Shown one piece after another: positions 52,458-60,808 of a DNA stretch of 64,000 nt (its first letter is position 1; each line of letters opens with the position of its first letter). Under the pieces are notes generated by a model, which had not been told where the DNA came from, made no database searches, and saw nothing but the letters and a program-made list of their open reading frames with translations. Position numbers and translations under genes: made by a program. The DNA comes from Flavobacterium sp. SUN046 (GTDB lineage: Bacteria; Bacteroidota; Bacteroidia; Flavobacteriales; Flavobacteriaceae): positions 62,001-126,000 of the forward strand of contig NZ_JAPQNT010000007.1 in NCBI RefSeq assembly GCF_028867965.1. Reading direction: 5' to 3'.

Positions 52458-53158
52458 TTTAAAGTTTTTTCACACGAATTACACAAATTAACACGAAGAT
52501 AAAAATTGATTAAAACGAAAATTCCACTAACCAAAATTAGTAGAATTTTATTGTACAACAGAATTTGTGAAAATTCGTGTAATTCGTGTTGAAAAAAAAT
52601 AGTTTAACGTTTTTCGACACGAATTACACGAATTAACACGAAGATAATAACAGATTAAAACGAAAATTCCACTAACTAAAAATTAGTGGAATTTTATTAT
52701 ACAATAGAATTTGTGAAAATTCGTGTAATTTGTGTTGAAAAAAAATAGTTTAAAGTTTTTCCACACAAATTACACAAATTACACGAATTAGCACGAAGAT
52801 AATAACAGATTAAAACGAAAATTCCACTAACTAAAAATTAGTGGAATTTTATTATACAACAGAATTTGTGAAAATTTGTGTAATTTGTGTTGAAAAAAAA
52901 TAGTTTAACGTTTTTCGACACAAATTACACGAATTAACACGAAGATAATAACAGATTAAAACAAAAATTCCACTAACTAAAAATTAGTGGAATTTTATTG
53001 TACAACAGAATTTGTGAAAATTTGTGAAATTTGTTTTGAAAAAAAATAGTTTAAAGTTTATAAGTATTTAAACAAACCAAAAATTCCACTAACCAAAATT
53101 AGTAGAATTTTTTATACTATTGAATTTGTGAAAATTTGTGAAATTTTTGTTGAAAAAT
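52449..53158. repeat. Five-copy tandem array of hairpin units between pafA and lysA
   Basis: Units of 145, 146, 155 and 146 bases, then a shortened fifth, start at each 'aaaaaatagttt' (52454, 52599, 52745, 52900, 53046). Each unit has outer inverted arms (cacACGAATTACACGAATT type, left; AATTCGTGTAATTCGTG type, right) and an inner hairpin AAAATTCCACTAA..TTAGTGGAATTTT followed by ATT or a T run. Unit 3 has one extra 9-base arm word. Unit 5 lacks the left outer arm. The first unit overlaps the pafA stop; the last lies 17 bases from the lysA stop. The array fills the whole 717-base spacer; no ORF is seen. Confidence 0.9.
53080..53117. terminator. Terminator-like inner hairpin of array unit 5
   Basis: AAAATTCCACTAA/TTAGTAGAATTTTTT with T runs on both strands; similar hairpins sit at 52518-52548, 52663-52695, 52818-52850 and 52965-52995. 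They should stop transcripts of pafA and lysA, which converge here. Confidence 0.6.
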
Positions 53159-53174
53159 ATTCAATCAGTGTTTT

Positions 53175-54380
53175 TTAAATTTCAATTTCAACCTGATTTT
53201 TAATCAAATCTTCAAAAGTTTCTCGTTTGCTTATCAAATGACCTTTTCCGTCTTTCCACAAAACTTCTGCAGGTTTAAAACGTGAATTGTAATTTGAAGC
53301 CATTGAAAAACAATATGCACCAGAATTTCTAAAACTCAAAATATCACCTTCTTTAATTTCGGAAATTTGACGGTTATTTGCAAAAGTATCCGTTTCACAA
53401 ATGTAACCAACAACGGTATAAAAACGCTCTTTTCCTTTTGGGTTAGAAATATTTTCAATAGCATGTTGCGAACCATAAAACATAGGACGAATTAAATGAT
53501 TAAATCCACTATCAATTCCTGCAAAAACTGTAGAAGTTGTTTGTTTTACAACATTCACTTTTGCCAAGAAAAATCCAGCTTCACTTACAAGAAATTTTCC
53601 AGGTTCAAAGGCTAATGTCAAAGTTCTTCCGTATTCTTTTTCGAAAGCTAAAAAACGTTTTGATAATTTTTTTCCTAATTCTTCAATGTTGGTTTCAATA
53701 TCACCTTTTTTGTAGGGAACTTTAAATCCAGATCCAAAATCAAGGAAATCTAATTCTTTAAAATTTTTGGCAGCATCAAATAAAATTTCGGCAGCATACA
53801 AAAACACTTCAATATCTAAAATATCGGAACCAGTATGCATGTGAATTCCGTTAATGTGCATTCCAGTATTTTCTACAATACGCAGCAAATGCGGCATTTG
53901 ATGAACAGAAATTCCAAATTTACTATCAATATGTCCAACAGAAATATTAGAATTTCCACCAGCCATAACGTGCGGATTAATACGAATGCAAACAGGAACT
54001 TTTGGATATTTAGCGCCAAAATGTTCTAAAACCGAAAGATTATCAATATTAATTTGAACACCAAGTTTTGCAACTTCTTCAATTTCTTCAAACGAAACGC
54101 CGTTGGGTGTAAATATTATTTTTTCCGGAGAAAATCCAGCGTGCAAGCCTAATTGTACTTCTTGAAATGAAACCGTGTCTAGACCCGAACCGCACTTCTT
54201 TAGCAACTTTAAAATAGTAATGTTCGATAACGCTTTCATCGCATAATTGATGCGAAGGTTTTCCACCTTGGAAAATGCGCTTGTCAAACGGTTGTACTGT
54301 TGCTCGATGGTTGCTGCGTCATAAACGTACAACGGATTGCCAAATTCTTCGGCAAGTGCTAGTAATTCTTTTGGTTGCAT
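53175..54380 (-). CDS. lysA: Diaminopimelate decarboxylase
   Basis: A 401-residue PLP enzyme that makes lysine from meso-diaminopimelate. Fold type III barrel: YAMKALSNITILKLL with the PLP Lys (~residue 49), the HMHTGSDIL and LDFGSGFKVPY segments, EPGKFLV (phosphate loop) and, at the C-terminus, GYICETDTFANNRQ with the catalytic Cys and NSGAYCFSMASNYNSRFKP. Length is normal. It has a complete promoter and stands alone; the tandem array lies just downstream. Confidence 0.97.
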   Translation of the reverse strand: MQPKELLALAEEFGNPLYVYDAATIEQQYNRLTSAFSKVENLRINYAMKALSNITILKLLKKCGSGLDTVSFQEVQLGLHAGFSPEKIIFTPNGVSFEEIEEVAKLGVQINIDNLSVLEHFGAKYPKVPVCIRINPHVMAGGNSNISVGHIDSKFGISVHQMPHLLRIVENTGMHINGIHMHTGSDILDIEVFLYAAEILFDAAKNFKELDFLDFGSGFKVPYKKGDIETNIEELGKKLSKRFLAFEKEYGRTLTLAFEPGKFLVSEAGFFLAKVNVVKQTTSTVFAGIDSGFNHLIRPMFYGSQHAIENISNPKGKERFYTVVGYICETDTFANNRQISEIKEGDILSFRNSGAYCFSMASNYNSRFKPAEVLWKDGKGHLISKRETFEDLIKNQVEIEI

Positions 54381-54446
54381 TTTAAAAAAAGTTTAAAAGT
54401 TTAGAAAGTTTATAAGGTTATACTTTAGAAACGTTGAATTAAGTTG

Positions 54447-54476
54447 CAAAGATACCCTTTGAAATAATTATTGCAA
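54447..54476 (-). promoter_or_regulatory. Promoter of lysA
   Basis: On the minus strand TTG (54476-54474), 19-base spacer, TATCTTTG (54454-54447): full consensus, with a ~62-base leader before the ATG at 54380. Confidence 0.7.
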
Positions 54477-54539
54477 ACGAGTTTAACATTTCTATGAAAT
54501 TATTGTTTTTTAGCTTGATTTTTTTTCAATTCGTTAACT

Positions 54540-54630
54540 TTTTAGCCCCGATTGGAGGGAATCCCGATTTTTATCGGTAAGGAAGGAAAGCGGGAATAAG
54601 GTTTGTTAAAATGCCCAAGCCATTCGCTCA
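54540..54630 (-). repeat. Dispersed hairpin element, copy B
   Basis: Read on the minus strand it opens with GCGAATGGCTTGGGCATTTT, has the TTCCCGCTTTCC box, then a short central stem CCGAT/ATCGG, and closes with CCTCCAATCGGGGCTAAAA. These three blocks match copy A at 21401-21523; the central hairpin does not. It lies in the 381-base spacer between lysA and sucC, which also holds the lysA promoter (54447-54476) and the sucC promoter (54695-54702) and no gene. Confidence 0.8.
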
Positions 54631-54694
54631 AAAAAATCTACAAATAAAAGTAGTAAATTGAGATACATTTCTTTTCGGTTTCATTCTATTTAAT

Positions 54695-54702
54695 TACTTT
54701 TG
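54695..54702 (+). promoter_or_regulatory. -7 promoter element of sucC
   Basis: TACTTTTG; the leader to the ATG at 54762 is about 55 bases. No clear -33 TTG. Confidence 0.5.
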
Positions 54703-54761
54703 CGCATCAATTACTCTGAACTGGTTTTAGAGTCTAATAAAACACAAACTAATTCTTTATT

Positions 54762-55955
54762 ATGAATATACACGAATATCAAGGGAAAGAAATTTTGGCA
54801 AAATACGGTGTAAGAGTACAACGTGGAATTGTTGCAAATAGTCCTGTAGAAGCTGTTGCTGCTGCAAAACAATTGACTGCTGAAACTGGCACTAGCTGGT
54901 ATGTTGTTAAAGCTCAAGTTCACGCAGGTGGAAGAGGAAAAGGTGGCGGAGTAAAATTGGCTAAAAACTTGCAACAAGTTGAAGAAATTTCAGAACAAAT
55001 TATCGGAATGCAATTAGTGACTCCGCAAACTTCAGCAGAAGGAAAAACGGTTCACAAAGTATTAATTGCCGAAGATGTTTATTATCCTGGAGAAAGTGAA
55101 ACTTCAGAGTTTTATGTGTCTGTTTTATTGAATAGAGCTACTGGTAGAAATATGATTATGTATTCTACAGAAGGTGGAATGGATATTGAAGAAGTTGCAG
55201 AGCACACACCACATTTAATTTTTCATGAAGAAATTGATCCACAATTAGGATTACAAGGTTTTCAAGCAAGAAGAATTGCCTTTAATTTAGGACTTTCTGG
55301 AAATGCGTTTAAGGAAATGGTGAAATTTATAGATTCATTATATGCTGCTTACATTGGTTCGGATTCATCAATGTTTGAAATTAATCCAGTTTTAAAAACA
55401 TCGGATAACAAAATATTAGCAGTTGATGCTAAAGTAAATATTGATGATAACGCTTTGTACCGTCAGCCGAAATATGCTGAAATGCGTGACATTAGAGAAG
55501 AAAATCCAATTGAAGTTGAAGCAAAAGAAGCTGGTTTGAACTATGTTGACCTTGACGGAACTGTTGGTTGCATGGTAAATGGAGCTGGATTGGCAATGGC
55601 AACAATGGATTTAATTAAATATGCTGGTTTTGAACCTGCAAATTTCTTAGACGTTGGTGGAACTGCAGATGCAAAACGTGTGGAATTAGCTTTTAGAATT
55701 ATCTTAAAAGATCCAAACGTTAAAGCAATTTTGATTAATATTTTTGGTGGAATCGTTCGTTGCGATCGTGTTGCACAAGGTGTTGTTGATGCTTACAAAA
55801 ATATGGGTGACGCTATAAAAGTGCCAATCATTGTGCGTTTACAAGGAACAAATGCTGAAATTGCTAAAGAATTAATTGATAATTCAGGTATGCCAATTTT
55901 ATCTGCGGTTCAGTTTCAAGAAGCTGCTGATCAAGTTAAAGCTGCACTTTCTTAA
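54762..55955 (+). CDS. sucC: Succinyl-CoA ligase (ADP-forming) beta subunit
   Basis: A 397-residue TCA-cycle subunit that with SucD converts succinyl-CoA to succinate, making ATP or GTP. The N-terminal ATP-grasp begins MNIHEYQGKEILAKYGV and has KAQVHAGGRGKGGGVKLA. The C-terminal domain has the GCMVNGAGLAMATMDLIK and FLDVGGTADAKRV segments and INIFGGIVRCDRVA. Length is normal. sucD is not adjacent, as is usual in flavobacteria. A strong terminator follows. Confidence 0.98.
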   Translation: MNIHEYQGKEILAKYGVRVQRGIVANSPVEAVAAAKQLTAETGTSWYVVKAQVHAGGRGKGGGVKLAKNLQQVEEISEQIIGMQLVTPQTSAEGKTVHKVLIAEDVYYPGESETSEFYVSVLLNRATGRNMIMYSTEGGMDIEEVAEHTPHLIFHEEIDPQLGLQGFQARRIAFNLGLSGNAFKEMVKFIDSLYAAYIGSDSSMFEINPVLKTSDNKILAVDAKVNIDDNALYRQPKYAEMRDIREENPIEVEAKEAGLNYVDLDGTVGCMVNGAGLAMATMDLIKYAGFEPANFLDVGGTADAKRVELAFRIILKDPNVKAILINIFGGIVRCDRVAQGVVDAYKNMGDAIKVPIIVRLQGTNAEIAKELIDNSGMPILSAVQFQEAADQVKAALS

Positions 55956-55990
55956 TTAGATTCTGAAATAAATTCAAAATAAATATATTG

Positions 55991-56019
55991 AATCCCGAGT
56001 TTTGGCTCGGGATTTTTTT
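55991..56019 (+). terminator. Rho-independent terminator of sucC
   Basis: AATCCCGAG TTTTGG CTCGGGATT followed by seven T. The stop codon of the opposing DUF4260 gene lies in the T run. Confidence 0.9.
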
Positions 56020-56392
56020 ATGCTATATTTTTACTTTTACTTTTTCCAATCCAACCCAAATGTGTGTGGTCAAAATTATCGAAATATTTTAAGCCATAAC
56101 CCATCATTCTATCAAAGCAACTGTGTGCCATAAAGATTAATCCAACTTTGGAAATTAAATCATTATTTAGATAAAATCCAATTAGAATTACCGCTGCCAT
56201 TACTCCTTTATGATGAAAAAAGTTATAGATAATTGTTGCTACTTTTTTGTTAATCAAATAACTCAAAAAGGAAATATCAGGAACAAAAAATAATGCTAAA
56301 TAAAATGCCCAAGAGCCATTGTAAAAATTGAAATAAAGTATTGAGAATAATAGTAATAATCCTAATTCTTCTAGTTTAATTGTATTTTTCAT
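56018..56392 (-). CDS. DUF4260 membrane protein
   Basis: 124 residues from MKNTIKLEELGLLLLFS (ATG at 56392); an upstream TTG start at 56422 would add ten residues. It has three to four hydrophobic helices and the family's C-terminal signature FMAHSCFDRMMGYGLKYFDNFDHTHLGWIG. The function is unknown. It converges on sucC. The CDP-alcohol phosphatidyltransferase gene ends 76 bases upstream, so it may be the last gene of that long minus-strand run. Confidence 0.88.
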   Translation of the reverse strand: MKNTIKLEELGLLLLFSILYFNFYNGSWAFYLALFFVPDISFLSYLINKKVATIIYNFFHHKGVMAAVILIGFYLNNDLISKVGLIFMAHSCFDRMMGYGLKYFDNFDHTHLGWIGKSKSKNIA

Positions 56393-56468
56393 TGCTTTTA
56401 AATTATAAATAAAAAGACTCAATTATTTCTTCAAAAGTATATTTAATAATTTTATTTGCAAAAGAAAT

Positions 56469-57239
56469 CTATTTAATCCATTGTTTTCTAATTCCGATCA
56501 AAACAAAAATTAAAAGCGTGTACAATATAAAAAACGGTACGATAAATTCAATTAATCCTAGAGGTAGCATCAAAGCTATAATTAGTAATTGAAATCCTAA
56601 GCCGTAAAGCGAAAGTAAGGTCATGAACCAATTGGGAAATGTTTTTACTTTGTAAGCATCTTGATCTAAAAAGTGAATTACTTTGTCGAATAATCCATAT
56701 ACAATGGTATAAATTCCGAATAAAATATTCACAGATTTTTGATTTTCTCCAGGCAATGCTTTAGGAGTTTTATATTCAAATACTTTGCTAGTAGAATCTC
56801 CTCCAACCGATTTATTTCTGAGGATAACATAGTAATAATTATATAATGTTCCTTGCAATTGAATTCCGATAAAGGCTAAAATAGTGAACCAAATTGAAGT
56901 TTTCGAAACATAGCAAATTGTCATAAAAAACAAAAAGTTCAGAATAATATCAAAAACGCTGTCTAAATATCTTCCAGAATAAGATGGTGTATTTTTTAAT
57001 CGAGCCAATTCGCCATCGGCAGCATCAATACCTGATTTTAAAACTATAAAAAAAGCAGCAAAAAAATAGTGATTTTGCAAAATGCAATAAATAGCAATCA
57101 GCCCAGAAATTCCGAAAAGTAAGGTAACATGAATAGGAGTGAAGCGTGTATTTTTTAATTGATTGGCAAAAAATCTTCCAAAAGATCTTCCATAATCTGA
57201 TAAATCTAAAAATTTATCTTGAGCAGCAAGTTTAGACAT
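56469..57239 (-). CDS. CDP-alcohol phosphatidyltransferase family protein
   Basis: A 256-residue integral membrane enzyme with six predicted helices. The complete catalytic motif is present: DAADGELAR, then eight residues, G, three, D, three, D (IDAADGELARLKNTPSYSGR followed by YLDSVFD). Such enzymes exchange CMP of a CDP-linked donor for an alcohol acceptor in phospholipid synthesis; the acceptor (glycerol phosphate, serine, inositol or other) cannot be told from the sequence. A -7 element lies at 57282-57289, so it may have its own promoter besides read-through from ctaA. Confidence 0.93.
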   Translation of the reverse strand: MSKLAAQDKFLDLSDYGRSFGRFFANQLKNTRFTPIHVTLLFGISGLIAIYCILQNHYFFAAFFIVLKSGIDAADGELARLKNTPSYSGRYLDSVFDIILNFLFFMTICYVSKTSIWFTILAFIGIQLQGTLYNYYYVILRNKSVGGDSTSKVFEYKTPKALPGENQKSVNILFGIYTIVYGLFDKVIHFLDQDAYKVKTFPNWFMTLLSLYGLGFQLLIIALMLPLGLIEFIVPFFILYTLLIFVLIGIRKQWIK

Positions 57240-57281
57240 TTAAGTTGGTAAACAAGGAAATGCGACAATATAGCCAGAATG

Positions 57282-57289
57282 CAAAGATA
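57282..57289 (-). promoter_or_regulatory. -7 promoter element of the CDP-alcohol transferase gene
   Basis: Minus-strand TATCTTTG matches TAnnTTTG, 43 bases before the ATG. No TTG at proper spacing. Confidence 0.45.
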
Positions 57290-57314
57290 AGATTTATTTA
57301 CAATTTAGAAATAA

Positions 57315-58334
57315 TTAATTTAACTTAGATTTTCTAGATTCTAAAATCAAATACCATTGAAAACCAAATAATAAAGAGGCTAATACCAAATGAATAGGTT
57401 GTGATGCAAATGGAAAATCGAAATAAAACATTGCAATTCCGGTTAAAATTTCGGCAACAATTAATACTATAACCCAATTAATTTTTGAAAAGCTTGATTT
57501 AATTTTATTGTTTTGAAAAAATAAATATCCATTCAAACACAATACTAATAGCGAAAAGGAACGGTGAATATAAAAAATAAGTGTCGGATTTTGTAGCCAC
57601 AATACACTTGCTGTAACTCCGTTTTTCACTTCATTATCAATATGTTGACGCACTTGAGTTCCCATAATTATTTGTGCTATTGATAAACAAAGCGTCAACC
57701 ATAATAATTTATTGAATTTTGAATTTGTTTCTAAATTAGTATTTGAAACTGTACATTTTTTAATAACATACAAGATTAAAGCAACGATAAGCAAAGCAAC
57801 AATCATGTGAGTTGTGATTTTTAAAGGCGACAAAACCGAATCAACAACAGTTTTACCCAACCAAGCTTGAAATCCCATCATGAAAACCACTAACCACGAA
57901 AATAAAGTAATTTTTTTATTGGTTTTCCAATACCAAAATGAACCAATTGCCATTGCTAAACAGGCTAATCCTGCTAAAGCTCCAGCCAATCGATTTAAGT
58001 ATTCAATCCAAGTGTGATACACATTAAAAATGGCATAATCGTGTTTGGTATATTTTTCCCAATTGGTTTTATCAAATGTTTGTCCGGTTTTAAAATCTTT
58101 AGTTGCAACTAATAATGTTTCATCTTTAATAATGACTTGACCTTTTTGAAAATCTCTATTTTCAGACCAAGTAAGTTGTGAAATTTCTGTTGGTGGAATA
58201 TAATATCCGAAGCATTTAGGCCAATCGGGACAACCCATTCCAGAACCAGTCATTCGTACTAAAGCTCCAGCAATTATTACCAAATAGACTAAAACAAGTG
58301 CTGTTTTGGAAATTCTTAAAAAATACTTTTTCAT
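57315..58334 (-). CDS. ctaA: Heme A synthase (CtaA/COX15)
   Basis: A 339-residue membrane protein of eight helices that oxidises the heme O methyl group to make heme A for cytochrome oxidase. Motifs: VRMTGSGMGCPDWPKCFG (first helix end, with two Cys), the heme His regions NVYHTWIEYLNRLAG, ITTHMIVALLI and IFYIHRSFSLLVL, and QVRQHIDNEVKNG. Between the first two helices lies a ~60-residue loop (QLTWSENRDFQKGQVIIKD..), longer than in proteobacterial CtaA but seen in Bacteroidota. It starts one base after the cca stop, so the two are cotranscribed. Confidence 0.95.
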   Translation of the reverse strand: MKKYFLRISKTALVLVYLVIIAGALVRMTGSGMGCPDWPKCFGYYIPPTEISQLTWSENRDFQKGQVIIKDETLLVATKDFKTGQTFDKTNWEKYTKHDYAIFNVYHTWIEYLNRLAGALAGLACLAMAIGSFWYWKTNKKITLFSWLVVFMMGFQAWLGKTVVDSVLSPLKITTHMIVALLIVALILYVIKKCTVSNTNLETNSKFNKLLWLTLCLSIAQIIMGTQVRQHIDNEVKNGVTASVLWLQNPTLIFYIHRSFSLLVLCLNGYLFFQNNKIKSSFSKINWVIVLIVAEILTGIAMFYFDFPFASQPIHLVLASLLFGFQWYLILESRKSKLN

Positions 58335-58335
58335 T

Positions 58336-59754
58336 TTATTTTACTTTTTGCAATCCTAATTTTTCGGCACGATTTAAAACAAATTCATAAGCTGCTTGAT
58401 ATTCATTTGGAATTTTTCCATCTAAAATAGCTTCTTTAACTGCTTCTTTCAACATTCCAATTTCTCTTGATGGCTTCAAATTAAATAATTCCATAATTTC
58501 TTCACCTGAAATTGGTGGCTGAAATTGTCTAACATGATCACGTTCTTCAACTTCGATAATTTTCTTTCGAACAACATCAAAATTATCGTGGTATTTCTTG
58601 AATTTTTTTGGATTTTTGGTAGTGATATCGGCTTCACATAAAGTCATCAAATTATCTACATCTTCGCCAGCATCAAAAACCAAACGTCTTACAGCGGAAT
58701 CGGTTACGATATCTTCTGCCAAAACAATTGGTCGCGAACTCATCATAACCATTTTTTGTACAAATTTCAATTTATTATTTAACGGCATATGCAATCTTTC
58801 AAAGATTTTTTTAGCCATTTTTCCGCCAAGAAATTCGTGTCCGTGAAACGTCCAACCTTGTTTTTTATTGAATTTTTTAGTTGGCGCTTTTCCAATATCG
58901 TGTAACAATGCTGACCAACGTAACCAAACATCGTCAGTATTTGGACAAATATTATCGACAACTTCTAACGTGTGATAAAAATTATTTTTGTGTGTGTGAC
59001 CTTCAACTTCTTCAACATTATTTAAAGCAGTTAATTCGGGTAAAATGATGTCTAAAAGTCCGGTTTTGTATAATAATAAAAATCCAATAGATGGTTTATC
59101 TGTTGACAGAATTTTGTTTAATTCATCTACAATTCGTTCGCCAGAAATTATGTTAATTCGTTCTTTATTTCTCGAAATTGCTTCTAATGATTCGGTTTCA
59201 ATTTCAAAATTCAATTGAGTTGCAAATCGAATTCCTCTCAACATTCGCAACGGATCATCCGAATAAGTAATATCGGGATTTAAAGGCGTTTTAATTATTT
59301 TATTTTCTAAATCAGTAAGTCCGTTAAATGGATCGATTAATTCGCCATAATTGTTTTCGTTTAAAGAAAAAGCTAATGCGTTTATCGTAAAATCTCTACG
59401 GTTTTGATCGTCTTCTAAAGTTCCGTTTTCTACAATTGGGTTTCGACTATCGTGATTATAGGATTCTTTTCGTGCGCCAACAAACTCAATATCAATCTCT
59501 TTGTAACGCAACATTGCAGTTCCATAGTTTTTGAAAACTTGAACTTTAGGCTTATTCGAAAGTAATTCGGATACTTTTAATGCCAAATCAATTCCAGAGC
59601 CAACTGCAACAATATCAATATCTTTTTTAAAATCGCGTTCTAATAAAAAATCACGAACAAATCCACCAATTACGTAACTCTCAACGTTTAGTTCCTGACT
59701 TGCTTGTGCAATTATTTTGAATATTGGGTTGTTTAATGCGTTTTTATAATTCAT
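58336..59754 (-). CDS. cca: CCA tRNA nucleotidyltransferase with HD domain
   Basis: A 472-residue enzyme that adds or repairs the 3'-CCA end of tRNAs. The nucleotidyltransferase head has VIGGFVRDFLL (GG and RD at ~30-35) and DIDIVAVG (Asp45, Asp47 metal ligands), then RRDFTINALAF, DPLRMLRGIRFA and ERI..EL. An HD phosphohydrolase domain has WSALLHDIGKAPTK and HEFLGGKM (~residues 280-320). Length fits class II bacterial enzymes with an HD tail. It lies one base before ctaA and downstream of the GxxExxY inverted-repeat unit. Confidence 0.96.
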   Translation of the reverse strand: MNYKNALNNPIFKIIAQASQELNVESYVIGGFVRDFLLERDFKKDIDIVAVGSGIDLALKVSELLSNKPKVQVFKNYGTAMLRYKEIDIEFVGARKESYNHDSRNPIVENGTLEDDQNRRDFTINALAFSLNENNYGELIDPFNGLTDLENKIIKTPLNPDITYSDDPLRMLRGIRFATQLNFEIETESLEAISRNKERINIISGERIVDELNKILSTDKPSIGFLLLYKTGLLDIILPELTALNNVEEVEGHTHKNNFYHTLEVVDNICPNTDDVWLRWSALLHDIGKAPTKKFNKKQGWTFHGHEFLGGKMAKKIFERLHMPLNNKLKFVQKMVMMSSRPIVLAEDIVTDSAVRRLVFDAGEDVDNLMTLCEADITTKNPKKFKKYHDNFDVVRKKIIEVEERDHVRQFQPPISGEEIMELFNLKPSREIGMLKEAVKEAILDGKIPNEYQAAYEFVLNRAEKLGLQKVK

Positions 59755-59761
59755 TTTTATT

Positions 59762-60206
59762 ACCGCAGATTCGCAGATTTTTATTTTTTTGTTCTTACAA
59801 TTCTTTTGTGTTCAAGTGATGTCAAATTAAAATTAACTAAAAAGGCTAATTCATTTCCTGAAACTTTCAAATAATTTATACATTGATTGTAATGTGCATT
59901 ATTAAAACATTCTACAGTTTTGATTTCAAGTATAATTTTGTCATAAACAACAAAATCTGCATAAAATTTATGTTTTAAGATCGTATCTTTATAATTTACC
60001 AAAAATTCTTTTTCTCTCTGATATGGAATATTATTATCTTTAAATTCATATTCAAGAGCATCTTTATATACAATTTCTGAAAAACCTTTACCTAGGTTTT
60101 TGTGAACTTCAAATAAAATTCCAATAATTTTATAAGATTCTTCTTTGTATAAATATTCTTCGAGCATAATTTAATTTTTAATTTAAAAAATCTGCGAATC
60201 TGCGGT
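59762..60206. mobile_element. 445-bp unit: GxxExxY gene between perfect 21-bp inverted repeats
   Basis: Bases 59762-59782 and 60186-60206 are perfect inverted repeats of each other (21 of 21). Each arm is itself a doubled word, CGCAGATT + CGCAGATT. The only content between them is the GxxExxY gene, whose stop codon overlaps the left arm. The unit sits between tsaC (ends 60211) and cca (starts 59754), otherwise part of one minus-strand run. There is no transposase, no clear target duplication. Treating it as a mobile or domesticated unit is inference. Confidence 0.6.
59781..60167 (-). CDS. GxxExxY family protein (PD-(D/E)XK nuclease-like)
   Basis: A 128-residue cytoplasmic protein. The eponymous motif is GFSEIVY (Gly28, Glu31, Tyr34). 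A nuclease-like core follows: a strand with Asp71 (FYADFVVY) and ILEIKTVE with Glu81 and Lys83, the D...ExK arrangement of the PD-(D/E)XK superfamily, and a QCINYLKVSG helix. Databases often mislabel members as iron-transport proteins. The family is widespread in Bacteroidota, sometimes multi-copy, with no proven function. Inverted repeats flank this gene, and nothing in the neighbouring operon needs it. Confidence 0.9.
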   Translation of the reverse strand: MLEEYLYKEESYKIIGILFEVHKNLGKGFSEIVYKDALEYEFKDNNIPYQREKEFLVNYKDTILKHKFYADFVVYDKIILEIKTVECFNNAHYNQCINYLKVSGNELAFLVNFNLTSLEHKRIVRTKK

Positions 60207-60210
60207 TAAT

Positions 60211-60807
60211 TTATTTTCTAATAATCTTAACCTGATTATCTAAAGAAAGTTTGATAATCGTTGATGGATTTTTACAAACTTTATCTTGGTGCAAATTTAC
60301 TACATAGTCAACACCTTTTATAATTTCGGGAGCAATTTCTTTGAAAGTTTTTGGAGCAAACATTCCAGAGATATTTGCAGAAGTTGATACTAATGGACGT
60401 TTCATGCGTTCCATAAGTTTAAAACAAAATGGTTCTTTTACTAATCGAACGCCCAGAGTATTGTCATCTGCAATAATATTTGGTGCTACATTTCTAGGAT
60501 TGTCTAATATTAATGTTGTTGCTTTCTGTTTTTCAAGATCATCATCACTTGGGTTTGATAAATCCCAAATTTCCCATGCTAAATCAGGAATTTCTTTAAA
60601 TACATTATACATCATTTTCTCGCTATTCATTAAAACAATCATGCTTTTGGAATCGTCACGTTGTTTTAGTGCATAGATTTTTGCAACAGCTTCGGCATTG
60701 GTAGCATCACAACCAATTCCCCAAACGGTATCGGTTGGATATAATATGATTCCGCCATTTTTTATTGCTTCGTAGGCGTTGTGTACTTCGGTATTTATAT
60801 CGCTCAT
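60211..60807 (-). CDS. tsaC: L-threonylcarbamoyladenylate synthase (Sua5/YrdC)
   Basis: A 198-residue enzyme that makes threonylcarbamoyl-AMP, the donor for t6A at position 37 of ANN-decoding tRNAs. Motifs: GGIILYPTDTVWGIGCDA at the N-terminus, KIYALKQRDDSKSM (substrate-binding Lys and Arg), STSANISG near residue 142 and VNLHQDKV. It is the short YrdC-like version without the Sua5 C-terminal domain. It begins one base after the methyltransferase gene. Two tRNA-maturation genes (this and cca) lie on either side of the GxxExxY unit. Confidence 0.95.
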   Translation of the reverse strand: MSDINTEVHNAYEAIKNGGIILYPTDTVWGIGCDATNAEAVAKIYALKQRDDSKSMIVLMNSEKMMYNVFKEIPDLAWEIWDLSNPSDDDLEKQKATTLILDNPRNVAPNIIADDNTLGVRLVKEPFCFKLMERMKRPLVSTSANISGMFAPKTFKEIAPEIIKGVDYVVNLHQDKVCKNPSTIIKLSLDNQVKIIRK

Positions 60808-60808
60808 T

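Noticed and set aside
52449..53158. CRISPR array
   Set aside because: The periodic unit is ~145-155 bases with all parts conserved between copies; there are no unique spacers and no cas genes.
59781..60167. Iron(III)-hydroxamate transport protein annotation
   Set aside because: GxxExxY proteins are sometimes labelled so, but there is no signal peptide or binding-protein fold; the D...ExK core fits a nuclease-like fold.
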